DNA from: Gallionellales bacterium 39-52-133
Lineage (GTDB): Bacteria; Pseudomonadota; Gammaproteobacteria; Burkholderiales; Gallionellaceae
NCBI GenBank assembly: GCA_002278935.1
Contig: NCJL01000006.1
Location: 62,001-126,000, forward strand
Reading direction: 5' to 3'
DNA: 64,000 nucleotides
The notes below the pieces were generated by a model. It did not search any database. It was not told where the DNA came from and saw only the letters and a program-made list of their open reading frames with translations. Positions 25,084 through 34,895 of the stretch are shown piece after piece. Within the stretch, counting starts at the first letter, position 1, and each line of letters starts with the position of its first letter. A program made the position numbers and the translations under genes.

Positions 25084-26112
25084 TCACACCACCGCGTTAA
25101 AGATAAAACCCACCAGCATGATGCCTGTTGCAACCACGCCGACGAACACCGCAATCAGCCTGAGCTTGAGCACCTTGCGCAGGATCACCATCTCCGGCAG
25201 CGACAGCGCGATCACGCTCATCATGAAGACCAGCACCGTGCCCAGCGACGCGCCCTTGGCCAGCAGCGCCTCGACGATGGGAATAATCCCCGCCGCATTG
25301 GTGTACATCGGCACGCCGATCAGCACCGAAACCGGCACCGACCACCAGCCCGCCTCCTTGCCCATCAGGCTGGCCATGAAGTCTTGCGGCACATAGCCGT
25401 GGATGCCCGCACCAATCGCAATCCCGGCCAGCACATAAGGCCACACCTTGCCTACAATCTCGCGCACCGAAGCAAAGCCGGCATCAATGCGATCCGTCAG
25501 TGACAGCGTGTCACCCTCAACCGTGGCAGCGACCGCCGGCATGTTGCGCACCCAGTCTTCCAGATGCGCTTCCATCTTCAGGCGGCCGATGATGTAACCG
25601 GAGAGTATGGCGATCGTCAGCCCCAGACCCAGATACAGCGCGGCAATCTTCCAGCCAAACAATGCAAACAATAATGTCAGCGCAATCTCGTTCACCATAG
25701 GCGCGGAGATCAGGAAGGAAAACGTCACACCCAGCGGCACACCCGCCTGCACAAAACCGATAAACAGCGGCACCGCTGAACAGGAACAGAACGGCGTGAC
25801 AATGCCGAGCAGCGAGGCCATGATATTGCCCACGCCCTCGCGCCTGCCCGCCAGCAGCGCACGCGTGCGCTCAGGGGTGAAGTATGAGTTGATCATGCCC
25901 ATCACCATCACCACCCCAGCCAGGAGCAGCAGCACCTTGGGCGTGTCGTAAAAGAAAAACTGCAGCGAGTTGTAGGCATGGCTACCGGGCTCAAGCGGCA
26001 GCGCTTTCACCAGCACATGCGAAAAAGGTTCCAGTGTTTTATACAGGCCAAACCACAACATGGCGGCGACAAGTAAAAAACCGCGCGGACTGCTTTGGAT
26101 TAATTTTTTCAT
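25084..26112 (-). CDS. ArsP/DUF318-family permease
   Basis: The 342-residue protein has eight or more helices and the family signature TPFCSCSAVPLF, which includes the vicinal cysteines needed for binding organoarsenicals in ArsP. A second ISAPMVNE segment follows. ArsP exports trivalent methylarsenite and related aromatic arsenicals. Other DUF318 members have unknown substrates. The context of an arsenic operon supports arsenical export. A GAGG site lies before ATG 26112, and the arsR stop is about 60 bases upstream. Confidence 0.85.
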   Translation of the reverse strand: MKKLIQSSPRGFLLVAAMLWFGLYKTLEPFSHVLVKALPLEPGSHAYNSLQFFFYDTPKVLLLLAGVVMVMGMINSYFTPERTRALLAGRREGVGNIMASLLGIVTPFCSCSAVPLFIGFVQAGVPLGVTFSFLISAPMVNEIALTLLFALFGWKIAALYLGLGLTIAILSGYIIGRLKMEAHLEDWVRNMPAVAATVEGDTLSLTDRIDAGFASVREIVGKVWPYVLAGIAIGAGIHGYVPQDFMASLMGKEAGWWSVPVSVLIGVPMYTNAAGIIPIVEALLAKGASLGTVLVFMMSVIALSLPEMVILRKVLKLRLIAVFVGVVATGIMLVGFIFNAVV

Positions 26113-26169
26113 TGCACTACCTCATTAATGAATAACACTGCAAAATATTTTTTTAACAACTCACTCGCG

Positions 26170-26487
26170 CTAGCACGATTTGCGCGGCGCGCACTGCGCC
26201 GCATCGCCGGCACAGCAGTTTTCGGTCAGATAGGCGATCAGCTTGTCCATCTCGGTAAAACTGGCGCTATAAATCACATAGCGGCCTGCCGTGCGCGACT
26301 TGACCAGCTTCGCATTCGCCAGCTCTTTCAAATGAAACGACAGGGTGGCACCCGGTATACCCAGTTGCTCGCCGATCACGCCCGCAGCCACGCCCTCCCT
26401 GCCCGCCTGCACCAGCAGACGAAAGATAGAGAGTCGCGACTCCTGCGCCAATGCCGACAATGATTCCACTGCGTTTTTAATTTTCAT
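26170..26487 (-). CDS. arsR: ArsR-family metalloregulator, probably arsenite-responsive
   Basis: The 105-residue winged-helix repressor starts at ATG 26487 (MKIKNAVESLSALAQESRLS). It has the recognition helix region GATLSFHLKELANAKLVKSR and a C-terminal NCCAGDAAQCAPRKSC with CC plus two further Cys, a likely As(III) site as in C-terminal-type ArsR proteins. No Shine-Dalgarno site precedes the ATG; instead a palindromic operator and a promoter end right at it. An upstream in-frame start (26574) would put the operator inside coding sequence. It is the first gene of the arsenic operon. Confidence 0.9.
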   Translation of the reverse strand: MKIKNAVESLSALAQESRLSIFRLLVQAGREGVAAGVIGEQLGIPGATLSFHLKELANAKLVKSRTAGRYVIYSASFTEMDKLIAYLTENCCAGDAAQCAPRKSC

Positions 26488-26507
26488 ATTTCTAATAATA
26501 TAGAAAT
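26488..26507. promoter_or_regulatory. Probable ArsR operator
   Basis: A perfect inverted repeat, ATTTCTA (26488-26494) and TAGAAAT (26501-26507) with a six-base spacer, directly abuts the arsR start codon and overlaps the predicted -10 box. Binding here would block initiation of the whole arsenic operon. Confidence 0.75.
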
Positions 26508-26523
26508 AAACCGTCCCAGGCAA
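26495..26523 (-). promoter_or_regulatory. Predicted sigma-70 promoter of the arsenic operon
   Basis: On the minus strand TTGCCT (26518-26523) and TATTAT (26495-26500) are separated by exactly 17 bases. Transcription would begin about seven bases after the -10 box, at or next to the arsR ATG, implying a leaderless mRNA. No alternative promoter was searched exhaustively. Confidence 0.5.
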
Positions 26524-26726
26524 ATAAAATTTTCGCGGACTGCGTTTGGGCGCATATAAATATGTGCAGACCACCCGAATTGTCAGCCGACATACACACT
26601 CAATACGGGAAGTACATATCGTGCGGATGTGCGAGCGGTAAAAATATCTCTGTAAATTGAGGCTGACTATCCCTGTTAATGCGCTAAAATTGCCCTCACG
26701 AATTTACATAACAAGGGCAGAAAAAA

Positions 26727-27110
26727 ATGAATCTGGAAAAAGTTATCTTCACGTTTTTTATTGTGCTGGCGCTGACCCTGAATTTCGGCTTTTTCCTCGG
26801 CGATATCGACAATCCGGAGCATCACAGTGTGTATGAACTGTTTGCGGCCATCGTTGTCAGCCTGATCGCCACCATCCTGAAGTTCGGCGACCGCACCCAT
26901 CTCGGCTCGGTGCTGCTCGCCACCAGTCTGGTCGCCGATATGCAACTGATTGCCGCCGCCATCGTCTGGGCCGTCGCGGAACATGTCACCCACACCGGGC
27001 TGACCCCGCACATCATGGCAGTCATCGTCTCCCTTTCGGGCGGCGCTTTGCTCGCCAACATCACCTCTGTTGTGCTGCTGGTCGTCGAGACCATCGCGGT
27101 TCGCCGTTAG
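26727..27110 (+). CDS. Small four-helix membrane protein (DUF6394-like)
   Basis: The 127-residue product has four hydrophobic helices (about 5-25, 38-55, 65-90 and 100-125), with acidic loops such as GDIDNPEHH. I associate this type with a family of unknown function found beside potassium channels, but this is from memory of the pattern. It ends 17 bases before the K+ channel gene in the same direction, so it may be a channel subunit. The ribosome site is AAGGG. Confidence 0.65.
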   Translation: MNLEKVIFTFFIVLALTLNFGFFLGDIDNPEHHSVYELFAAIVVSLIATILKFGDRTHLGSVLLATSLVADMQLIAAAIVWAVAEHVTHTGLTPHIMAVIVSLSGGALLANITSVVLLVVETIAVRR

Positions 27111-27127
27111 GCGGCAGGGCAGGCGCC

Positions 27128-28837
27128 ATGCACAATATCGTGTACATCCTGCTGCGGCGCATTCATTTGCCGCTGATTGTGCTGGTGTGCGTGTACGCCA
27201 TCGCCATTCTGGGTTTTGTGCTGATCCCCGGCATGGACGACAAGGGCAATCCGTGGAACATGGGGTTTTTCCATGCTTTCTATTTTGTCAGCTACATGGG
27301 CACAACCATCGGCTTTGGCGAGATCCCCTACCCCTTCACCGATGCGCAGCGACTGTGGGCCACGGTCAATATCTACGCCACCGTAATGGCCTGGCTTTAT
27401 GGCATCGGCTCCGCACTTTCGCTGTTGCAGGACAGCGCCTTCCAGGCGGTGTTGCGCGAGAACGCCTTTCGCCGCGCGGTCAAACGCATCCACGAGCCTT
27501 TCTATATAGTGTGCGGCTATGGTGACACCGGCACCACCCTGGTACACGCACTGTGCGAGGAAGGATACCGCTCGGTGGTGATCGACATTGATCCCGGACG
27601 CATCATCGCGCTGGAGCTGGAAGATCTGCCGCTGCCGGTGCCGGGTTTATACGCCAGTGCCGCCGAGCCGGAAACCCTGGTGAAGGCCGGCCTGATGCGC
27701 CCCAATTGCGCGGGTGTGATTGCCCTGACCAACGTGGATGATGTCAATCTGAATATCGCCATTTCCACCAGCCTGCTCAGGCCCCAGTTACAGACTATCG
27801 CGCGCGCCGAGTCGCATGCGGTGGAAGCGAATATGCTGTCATTCGGTTCCAATCAGGTGCTCAATCCCTTCCACACTTTTGCCGGACGCCTTGCCCTTGC
27901 CCTGCACGCGCCGGGCATGTACCTGCTGCTTGAATGGATGACCGCCGTGCCTCACGAAAAACTGCGCGAGCCGCTTTTCCCGCCGCACGGACGCTGGATT
28001 TTGTGCGGCTACGGCAGATTCGGCAAGGCGGTGCATGAACGCCTGCTGGCCGAGGGCATTGAGGTCACCGTGGTCGAGGCTGCGCCTGAAGCAACGCACT
28101 CGCCGGAGGGCACCATTTCCGGCTCGGGCACCGAAGCCGAAACACTGCTTGCGGCAGGCATCAAAAATGCGGCGGGCATCGTGGCGGGCACGGACAACGA
28201 TGCCAACAACCTTTCCATCATCATGACCGCACGCGAGCTGAATAGCCGCCTGTTTCTGGTGGCGCGGCAGAACCAGCACCAGAACGATATTATTTTCAAT
28301 GCGGCCAGGCTGGATCTGGTGATGCAGCGCGGCAAAATCATCGCCAACAAAATTTTTGCGCTGACCACAACACCGTTGCTCGCAGACTTTCTCCTGGCAG
28401 CAGGAAAAAATAGCAACGAATGGGCCAACCAGCTGGTCAGCCGTATCGGCGGCATCAGTGGCGAAGAAGTACCGCAAACCTGGGTGATGAGCATGACGCC
28501 CGCGGATTCACCCGCCCTGTATAGCGGCATTGCAAGGGGCAAGACCGTGCTTATTGCCGACCTCTACCGCAATCCGCGCAACCGCGATGAGCGCCTGCCG
28601 TTTATTGCGCTGCTGCTCAAGCGCGCCGATACGGAAATTCTGCTGCCGGATGACGATACGATATTGCAGCGCGGAGACCGCATCCTGATGTGCGGACGCT
28701 TCGGCACCGAACAGCAAGCCGAGTGGGTCGCCAAGAACCACAATGTATTCGATTACCTCCACTCAGGCGAAGAGCGCGCCGGCGGCAGCGTATGGCGCTG
28801 GCTAAGAAGCAGAAAAGAGGCGCGGCAAAAAGTGTAA
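27128..28837 (+). CDS. Potassium channel with two RCK (TrkA-N) domains
   Basis: The 569-residue protein has two membrane helices (about 12-35 and 80-100) with a pore loop carrying the selectivity-filter variant TTIGFGE, a two-helix K+ channel. It has two Rossmann RCK domains (about 120-270, motif VCGYGDTGTTL; and about 295-430, CGYGRFGKAV), and TrkA-C-like segments near the C-terminus (LLPDDDTILQRGDRILM). It probably moves K+ or other monovalent cations under nucleotide control. It probably forms an operon with the small membrane protein upstream. Confidence 0.9.
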   Translation: MHNIVYILLRRIHLPLIVLVCVYAIAILGFVLIPGMDDKGNPWNMGFFHAFYFVSYMGTTIGFGEIPYPFTDAQRLWATVNIYATVMAWLYGIGSALSLLQDSAFQAVLRENAFRRAVKRIHEPFYIVCGYGDTGTTLVHALCEEGYRSVVIDIDPGRIIALELEDLPLPVPGLYASAAEPETLVKAGLMRPNCAGVIALTNVDDVNLNIAISTSLLRPQLQTIARAESHAVEANMLSFGSNQVLNPFHTFAGRLALALHAPGMYLLLEWMTAVPHEKLREPLFPPHGRWILCGYGRFGKAVHERLLAEGIEVTVVEAAPEATHSPEGTISGSGTEAETLLAAGIKNAAGIVAGTDNDANNLSIIMTARELNSRLFLVARQNQHQNDIIFNAARLDLVMQRGKIIANKIFALTTTPLLADFLLAAGKNSNEWANQLVSRIGGISGEEVPQTWVMSMTPADSPALYSGIARGKTVLIADLYRNPRNRDERLPFIALLLKRADTEILLPDDDTILQRGDRILMCGRFGTEQQAEWVAKNHNVFDYLHSGEERAGGSVWRWLRSRKEARQKV

Positions 28838-28901
28838 AAATTAAAACAATAAACACTCCCGCAGTCTGCGTACAAGACGGCTCAAGGCAGAGCCTGATGC
28901 A

Positions 28902-28928
28902 AAAATATTAAATATAATCAAATGTTTA
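28902..28928 (+). promoter_or_regulatory. AT-rich motif with IHF-site core, copy c
   Basis: It starts AAAATATTAAATAT and ends AATCAAATGTTTA (fits WATCAANNNNTTR). It lies about 190 bases upstream of the phosphoketolase start, within a 284-base gap that holds nothing else obvious. Confidence 0.5.
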
Positions 28929-29121
28929 AATTCAATTAATTACAGCCAGGCACGGGCCAGCCGCCCCCGCAAAGCAGGCATTTATCAGCCACCAAAGATT
29001 TCCCCTGTGCTGCGCTTGCAATCACCCCGCTTAGCACAACTTCATTACAAACAGATCTCCAGCTTGAATTGCACCACGGGGTACACTGTCACCGACCACA
29101 CCACTACACAGGATGCCAGCC

Positions 29122-31491
29122 ATGTCCCAGAAACCCTCCCTCTTGTCCGCCGAAGAAGTTCGGCTAACCCACGCCTACTGGCGCGCCTGCAACTATCTCG
29201 CGGCGGGCATGATCTATCTGCGCGACAACCCGCTGCTGAAGCAGCCGCTCCAAGCCGGGCACATCAAGAATCGTTTGCTCGGCCACTGGGGCTCCAGTCC
29301 CGGGTTGGCGTTTGCCTATATTCACATGAACCGCCTGATCAACAAATACGATCTGAACGCGATTTTTCTCGCCGGCCCCGGGCATGGCGCGCCCGGCGTG
29401 CTGGGCCCGGTTTATCTGGAAGGCACTTACAGCGAGGTGTATCCGAACAAGAGTGAGAACGAGCACGGCATGCGCGAATTCTTCAGGGATTTTTCATTCC
29501 CGGGCGGCATTGGCAGCCACTGCACGCCGGAGACGCCGGGCTCGATCCACGAGGGTGGAGAGCTGGGCTACAGCGTGTCGCATGCGTTTGGTGCGGCCTA
29601 TGACAACCCCGATCTGATTGTGACGGTGATGGTGGGTGACGGCGAAGCAGAAACCGCGCCGCTCGCCACCTCATGGCACTCCAACAAGTTCCTCAACCCC
29701 ATCCGCGATGGTGCGGTGCTGCCCATCCTGCATCTCAACGGCTACAAGATCAACAACCCCACCCTACTGGCGCGCATCTCGCACGAGGAACTGGAGAAGC
29801 TGTTTCAGGGCTATGGCTGGACGCCGCATTTTGTTGAAGGCAGCGACCCGGAGACCATGCATCAGGCGATGGCTGCCGCGATGGAAGCATGCGTGCTGGA
29901 GATACGCCGCCTGCAGCAGGAAGCGCGCGGCAGCGGCAAACCTCTGCGCCCGCGCTGGCCGATGATCGTGCTGCGCTCGCCCAAGGGCTGGACCGGCCCG
30001 AAGGAAGTGGACGGCAAAAAAGTGGAAGGTTTCTGGCGCGCACATCAGGTACCAATCGCCAACGTGAAATCGCCCGAGCATTTCGCGCAACTGGAACAGT
30101 GGCTGCAGAGTTACAACACTTCAGAACTGTTTGACGCCAACGGCACGCTGCTGCCCGAGCTGAAAGCACTGGCCCCCAAAGGCAAGCGCCGCATGAGCGC
30201 CAATCCCCATGCCAACGGCGGCCTGCTGCGCAATGCCCTGCATTTTCCGGAGTGCAGGGACTACGCGGCGGCGGTGACCAAGCCCGGCACCACGGTGGCG
30301 GAAAACACTCGCCCGCTGGGCAAATTCCTGCGCGACATCATGCGCGACAATATGCACAACTTCCGCGTGTTCGGCCCGGACGAAAACAGCTCGAACAAGC
30401 TGGACAACATCTATGAGGTGAGCAAAAAAACCTGGCTGGCGGATTACCTGCCGGAGGATGCAGATGGCGGCGAGCTGTCGCCCGATGGCCGCGTGATGGA
30501 GATGCTGTCCGAGCACACGCTGGAGGGCTGGCTGGAAGGTTATCTGCTCACCGGCCGCCACGGCTTCTTCTCCACCTACGAAGCCTTTGTGCATGTGATC
30601 GACTCGATGTTCAACCAGCATGCCAAGTGGCTGGCAATGTGCAAGGAAGTGCCGTGGCGCGCGCCGGTATCGTCGCTGAACCTGCTCATCACTTCCACCG
30701 TGTGGCGGCAGGATCACAACGGCTTTACCCACCAGGACCCCGGCTTCCTCGATCTGGTGGTCAACAAAAGCCCGAGCGTGACACGCATCTACCTGCCGCC
30801 GGACGTGAACTGCCTGCTGTCGGTTGCCGAGCATTGCCTGAAAAGCAGCAACTACATCAACGTCATTGTTTGCGACAAGCAGAAACATTTACAGTATCTC
30901 GACATGGACGCCGCGATCAAGCATTGCACCAAGGGCATAGGCATCTGGGACTGGGCCAGCAACGATGAGGGCGCCGAGCCCGATCTGGTAATGGCGAGCG
31001 CGGGCGACATTCCCACCAAGGAAGCGCTGGCTGCCGTGGTGCTGCTGCGCGAGCATTTCCCCGAGTTGAAGATACGTTTCATCAACGTGGTCGACCTGTA
31101 CAAACTCAGCCCGGACAGCGAGCACCCGCATGGTTTAAGCGACCGCGATTTCGACAGCCTGTTTACGCTGGACAGCCAGGTGATGTTCAACTTCCACGGC
31201 TATCCCTGGCTGATCCACCGCCTCGCCTACCGCCGCCACAACCATAAAAATTTCCATGTGCGCGGCTACAAGGAAAAAGGCAGCATCAACACCCCGCTGG
31301 AACTGGCAATCCAGAATCAGATCGACCGCTTCAGTCTGGTGATCGACGTGATCGACCGCCTGCCCAAACTGCACGTGGCAGGCGCGCACGTCAAACAGAA
31401 AATGCTGGACCGGCAGATTGAGTGCCGCAACTATGCTTATGAGCACGGTGTTGATCTGCCTGAGGAAGACAACTGGGTATGGCCGCATTAA
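29122..31491 (+). CDS. xfp: Phosphoketolase (xylulose 5-phosphate/fructose 6-phosphate)
   Basis: The enzyme has 789 residues from ATG 29122 (792 from ATG 29113; the AGG before 29122 is the better ribosome site). It has the phosphoketolase hallmarks GPGHGAPG near residue 90, the ThDP region [10 protein letters not shown], and [13 protein letters not shown]. It cleaves xylulose 5-phosphate or fructose 6-phosphate with phosphate to acetyl phosphate plus a sugar phosphate. The next gene is acetate kinase, so the pair turns sugar phosphate into acetate and ATP. Confidence 0.96.
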   Translation: MSQKPSLLSAEEVRLTHAYWRACNYLAAGMIYLRDNPLLKQPLQAGHIKNRLLGHWGSSPGLAFAYIHMNRLINKYDLNAIFLAGPGHGAPGVLGPVYLEGTYSEVYPNKSENEHGMREFFRDFSFPGGIGSHCTPETPGSIHEGGELGYSVSHAFGAAYDNPDLIVTVMVGDGEAETAPLATSWHSNKFLNPIRDGAVLPILHLNGYKINNPTLLARISHEELEKLFQGYGWTPHFVEGSDPETMHQAMAAAMEACVLEIRRLQQEARGSGKPLRPRWPMIVLRSPKGWTGPKEVDGKKVEGFWRAHQVPIANVKSPEHFAQLEQWLQSYNTSELFDANGTLLPELKALAPKGKRRMSANPHANGGLLRNALHFPECRDYAAAVTKPGTTVAENTRPLGKFLRDIMRDNMHNFRVFGPDENSSNKLDNIYEVSKKTWLADYLPEDADGGELSPDGRVMEMLSEHTLEGWLEGYLLTGRHGFFSTYEAFVHVIDSMFNQHAKWLAMCKEVPWRAPVSSLNLLITSTVWRQDHNGFTHQDPGFLDLVVNKSPSVTRIYLPPDVNCLLSVAEHCLKSSNYINVIVCDKQKHLQYLDMDAAIKHCTKGIGIWDWASNDEGAEPDLVMASAGDIPTKEALAAVVLLREHFPELKIRFINVVDLYKLSPDSEHPHGLSDRDFDSLFTLDSQVMFNFHGYPWLIHRLAYRRHNHKNFHVRGYKEKGSINTPLELAIQNQIDRFSLVIDVIDRLPKLHVAGAHVKQKMLDRQIECRNYAYEHGVDLPEEDNWVWPH

Positions 31492-31499
31492 GACAATGG

Positions 31500-31586
31500 A
31501 ACCAAACCCCTCCCAACCTCCCCTTTACAGGGGAGGAGCTGACCGCGCTCTCCCCCTGACAAGGGGGAGTTGGAGGGGGTTGGTTC
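31500..31586. repeat. Double hairpin with CCTCCC/GGGAGG arms
   Basis: AACCAAACCCCTCCCAACC at the left pairs with GGAGGGGGTTGGTT at the right. Inside are CTCCCCTTTACAGGGGAG and CTCCCCCTGACAAGGGGGAG hairpins. The set is nested and highly stable. It sits between phosphoketolase and acetate kinase and might tune the relative expression of the two. Confidence 0.75.
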
Positions 31587-31662
31587 CTATGGGCATTACG
31601 AGATCAACACATAATTCATGCCATTTTTTACCATCACTTGACTGATAAATAACCCGATACTT

Positions 31663-32736
31663 ATGCCAACCATCCTCGCCATCAACAGCGGTTCCTCCTC
31701 GGTCAAGGCCAGCCTGTTTGCCACCGACGGCACACGCCTCGATTTCCGCTACGCTCACTTGCGCGATCCGCGCACGGGCTTCGAGCAGCTGTTTCGCGAT
31801 CTGACCGCACACAAGCCCGACATCGTCGGCCACCGTTTCGTGCACGGCGGCGAAATTAACGAGCCCGCGCGTTTGGTGGATGATGCAGAACGCGCGCGCC
31901 TGCAAAATATCGTGCACCTGGCCCCGCTGCATCTGCCGGGCAATTTGATGGGCATCGAGCTGTGCAGCCGGTATTTCGCCGTGCCGCAGATCGCCTGTTT
32001 CGACACCGCGTTTCACAGCACCCTGCCCGAGCTGGCAAAACGTCTGCCCATTCCGCAGGCGCTGGGGCTGCGCCGCTTCGGCTTCCACGGCCTCAATTAC
32101 GCATGGATCGCAGCGCAACTGCCCGCGCTGCTGGGCGCTGCCGCGCGCGGCAAGATTGTCGTGGCGCACCTCGGCAGCGGGGCCAGCCTGTGCCTGCTGG
32201 AAAATCTGCAATCGGTGGACACCAGCATGGGCTACACCCCGGCGGGCGGCATTACCATGGGCACGCGCAGCGGCGATCTCGATCCCGGCGTGATGCTGGA
32301 GCTGGCCAAACGTTTTGACGCCGCACAGTTGAGCGACCTGGTATTTCACCAGATGGGCCTGCTGGCGCTGTCGGACGGTGAAAGCAGCGAGATGAGCCAG
32401 CTGCTGGCCAGCACCAGCGCGCAGGCACAGTTTGCGGTCGGCTATTTCTGCCGCCAGGTGCGCGCCGGCATCGGCAGTCTGGCGGCAAAAGCCGGCGGCA
32501 TCGACGCGCTGGTTTTCAGCGGCGGTATCGGCGAAAACGCGGCGGCAATCCGCGCGCAGATTTGCGCGCCGCTGGGCTTTCTTGGATTGGAACTGGATGC
32601 TGAGGCCAACCGGGCCGGCGCAAGCAGATTAGAACGCAAAGGCGGCAAGCCGGTGCTGATTATTCCCGCCGACGAAGAAGCGATGATCCGCCAGCTTTGC
32701 CAGAAGCATATGTCCGCCCAATCGACAATATTATAA
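31663..32736 (+). CDS. ackA: Acetate kinase
   Basis: The 357-residue ASKHA-fold kinase starts PTILAINSGSSSVKASLF and has FGFHGLNYAWI, GITMGTRSGDLDPG and FSGGIGENAAAIR, typical for AckA. It is about 40 residues shorter than usual; the difference lies in the shortened N-terminal third. It transfers phosphate from acetyl phosphate to ADP. With the phosphoketolase upstream it yields ATP; no phosphotransacetylase lies in the window. The stop codon overlaps an AT-rich IHF-like motif. Confidence 0.93.
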   Translation: MPTILAINSGSSSVKASLFATDGTRLDFRYAHLRDPRTGFEQLFRDLTAHKPDIVGHRFVHGGEINEPARLVDDAERARLQNIVHLAPLHLPGNLMGIELCSRYFAVPQIACFDTAFHSTLPELAKRLPIPQALGLRRFGFHGLNYAWIAAQLPALLGAAARGKIVVAHLGSGASLCLLENLQSVDTSMGYTPAGGITMGTRSGDLDPGVMLELAKRFDAAQLSDLVFHQMGLLALSDGESSEMSQLLASTSAQAQFAVGYFCRQVRAGIGSLAAKAGGIDALVFSGGIGENAAAIRAQICAPLGFLGLELDAEANRAGASRLERKGGKPVLIIPADEEAMIRQLCQKHMSAQSTIL

Positions 32737-32760
32737 CTAATTGATTATATTCAATATTTA
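32734..32760 (-). promoter_or_regulatory. AT-rich motif with IHF-site core, copy d
   Basis: On the minus strand it starts TAAATATTGAATAT and ends AATCAATTAGTTA (fits WATCAANNNNTTR). It begins at the ackA stop codon and lies in the convergent space with the glucosylglycerate operon. Confidence 0.5.
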
Positions 32761-32876
32761 TCAGTTAAACCGGTATGGTTCGACGTAGGGTGCGTCCCAC
32801 GCACCAGGTTGCACACACCACCCTCCGCAGAAATTTCAAGCTGACGCCGCGTTTTCTGCGGCTGTATATTTTCACC

Positions 32877-34085
32877 TCACCTGCTGTCTTCCTCCACTGC
32901 CGCAAGCAGCATGTCAAAGATGCCGGGTATCGCGGAGACAACACGGTTCCAGTTGGGAATGAGCGGCGTGCCCATCGGGTTTTCCGTAAAGGCCTGCGCG
33001 GCCAAACCGATGGCGCGGGTGAAGGTTTCCACGGCCTTGGCTTCCTCGTGGCGGTCGAAATCAAGGCCGTTGATGAGCGCATCCGCTTCGTATTTCATGA
33101 TGGCGTCTTCCGCCTGCCGCAGGTAGGTAACCAGCAGCGAATTGAACAGGCCGTCCGAAAACACCACACCTTCGGAGGCGAGGGTGCGGAAAATGGATTT
33201 GCAGATATCGACGGCCATTTTCATCAGACCTTTGCCCGCGTCGTCGGACGACAGGATCTGGTGCTTGTGTTCATAGGTGGAGGCAATGTCCACCTGGCAC
33301 ACACGGCGCGGCGAGTAGTTGCGGTGCACTTCTGCCAGCGAGCCAACCTCCAGCCCCCAGTCCCAGGGTATGCGGTTGACCCGCGCCAGCTCGGTGGTCA
33401 TGCTGAACTCTCCGGCCAGCGGGTAGCGAAAACTGTCGAGGAACATCAGGAATTTGTGCGGCCCTGTCAATTGCTGTATCGAGCGCACCAGTGGCGTCAT
33501 CAGCAGGCGGGTAACGCGACCGTTCATTTTATTGGTCACCCTGCTGTAATAGCCCTTGCAAAAAACATAATCAAGCTGCGGGTTCGCGATGGGGTAGCAC
33601 AGCCTGGCCAGCAATTCGCGGCTATAGGTAACGATGTCGCAGTCATGCAGAGCGATCACTTCCGAACGGCCGCGTGCCAGCACATAACCGTAGGACATCC
33701 ACGCGGAACGGCCCTTGCCGCGCTCGCCCACATCCAGCCCGTTGCGCGCCAGCGTTTCGTACACTTCGCTGATGCGCTTGCCCTTGTTGTGAATTATTCT
33801 GACCTCGGTCGGAATCGGCGCCATCAATTCGCGCACTCGCTGAAACTGCTGTTCCGTCGCCTCATCCAGTGCCAGCACAATCTCGTTCAGGTATTTCACC
33901 TTGGTCAGCTCCTGAATGATGCCGGGCATGGCCGGACCTTCAAATTCGGAATACAGCGCGGGCAGCACCAGCGCGATCGGGCGGGCTTTGGCGAAACCGA
34001 ACAGTTCGGCTTCGAGACGTTCCAGTGAAGGTTTACCCAGTTGGTGCAGCGTGGTAATAACGCCGGTCTGGTGAAAATCTGTCAT
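32877..34085 (-). CDS. gpgS: Glucosyl-3-phosphoglycerate synthase (GpgS-like)
   Basis: The 402-residue GT-A glycosyltransferase resembles long-form GpgS: RPIALVLPALYSEFEGPAMP, GKGRSAWMSYGYV, the DxD-type metal site ALHDCDIV (Asp148 and Asp150), and YPIANPQLDYVFCKGYYSRV. It joins glucose from a nucleotide sugar to 3-phosphoglycerate, the first step of glucosylglycerate synthesis. AGGAG precedes ATG 34085, 14 bases after the mechanosensitive-type gene, making it the last gene of the operon that starts at 38373. Confidence 0.88.
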   Translation of the reverse strand: MTDFHQTGVITTLHQLGKPSLERLEAELFGFAKARPIALVLPALYSEFEGPAMPGIIQELTKVKYLNEIVLALDEATEQQFQRVRELMAPIPTEVRIIHNKGKRISEVYETLARNGLDVGERGKGRSAWMSYGYVLARGRSEVIALHDCDIVTYSRELLARLCYPIANPQLDYVFCKGYYSRVTNKMNGRVTRLLMTPLVRSIQQLTGPHKFLMFLDSFRYPLAGEFSMTTELARVNRIPWDWGLEVGSLAEVHRNYSPRRVCQVDIASTYEHKHQILSSDDAGKGLMKMAVDICKSIFRTLASEGVVFSDGLFNSLLVTYLRQAEDAIMKYEADALINGLDFDRHEEAKAVETFTRAIGLAAQAFTENPMGTPLIPNWNRVVSAIPGIFDMLLAAVEEDSR

Positions 34086-34099
34086 AACCCCGCTCCTTT

Positions 34100-34804
34100 T
34101 CAGATGTGTTCAATCTCGTTCTTTTTTTCTTCTTCAGCAGCAGGGGCGTTCTCCTTTTCTATAATGCGTCTGGCGGCATCGATACCGCCCACGCCAAAGG
34201 CAATGGCAAGTGCAATCACGATACCGCCAAAAATAATGGAGAACGCTGCCAGCACGATGCCCGGTGCGATATGCAACTGTTCCATGACCATGGCCAGAAT
34301 CAGCACAACCAGCAGCACATGTATCGCATCGGCAAGAATTTTGGCGTAATGAAAACCGCTGTTGGCCGCGGCAATCAGTACTGTGCGCCGGATAAAACCG
34401 GCCAGCACATAACCGATGCCAAGTATCATCGCGGCAGAGAGAAAGCGCGGGATGTAACTGAAAAACTGGGCCGCCAGTTGATCCACGGCCTGTAATTGCA
34501 GCGCGCTCAACCCGCTCATCAGTGTAATGACCATCAGCAGCCAGAAAATCATCGTTCCCGCCGTTACGGAAGGCTTGCTCCACAGGTCGCCCTGGCGCAT
34601 GAGCTTGGTAAAACCCATGCGGTCAGACCAGTTGTCGAAATTGAGTGCCAGCAGAAATTTGACCAGAATTTTTTTAATCACAAACGCCAGCATAATCCCC
34701 GCCAGCAAAATCACCAGCATGGCCAGCAGGTTGGGCAGAAACAGGCTGAACTTGGTGAGCAGCACTTGCAAGGGCTCAAGAATCAGATTGAGAAAATTTT
34801 CCAC
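34100..34804 (-). CDS. MscS-like transmembrane protein without cytoplasmic vestibule
   Basis: The likely start is GTG 34804 after AGGAGG (the open frame upstream to 34936 has no ribosome site). The 234-residue product has a TM_helix/MscS-type membrane part: LLAMLVILLAGIML, a long helical stretch, and a Gly/Ala-rich helix GGIVIALAIAFGVGG like the MscS pore helix. It then ends in a charged tail with no beta-domain, so it is shorter than MscS (286). Its place in an osmolyte operon suggests a role in turgor release or sensing. Confidence 0.75.
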   Translation of the reverse strand: MENFLNLILEPLQVLLTKFSLFLPNLLAMLVILLAGIMLAFVIKKILVKFLLALNFDNWSDRMGFTKLMRQGDLWSKPSVTAGTMIFWLLMVITLMSGLSALQLQAVDQLAAQFFSYIPRFLSAAMILGIGYVLAGFIRRTVLIAAANSGFHYAKILADAIHVLLVVLILAMVMEQLHIAPGIVLAAFSIIFGGIVIALAIAFGVGGIDAARRIIEKENAPAAEEEKKNEIEHI

Positions 34805-34895
34805 GGTACACCTCCTCTTAAAAATCAAATTACATTTGGCCGCAGGGAAAAACCAAGCCACTGCGCTCTCCCTGGCGGGCACTGCGGCGTAAAAC

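Noticed and set aside
32775..34028. A 417-codon plus-strand open frame
   Set aside because: It is the antisense of the GpgS-like gene, with a His/Arg/Gln-rich composition and no family motif. The minus strand has full motifs.
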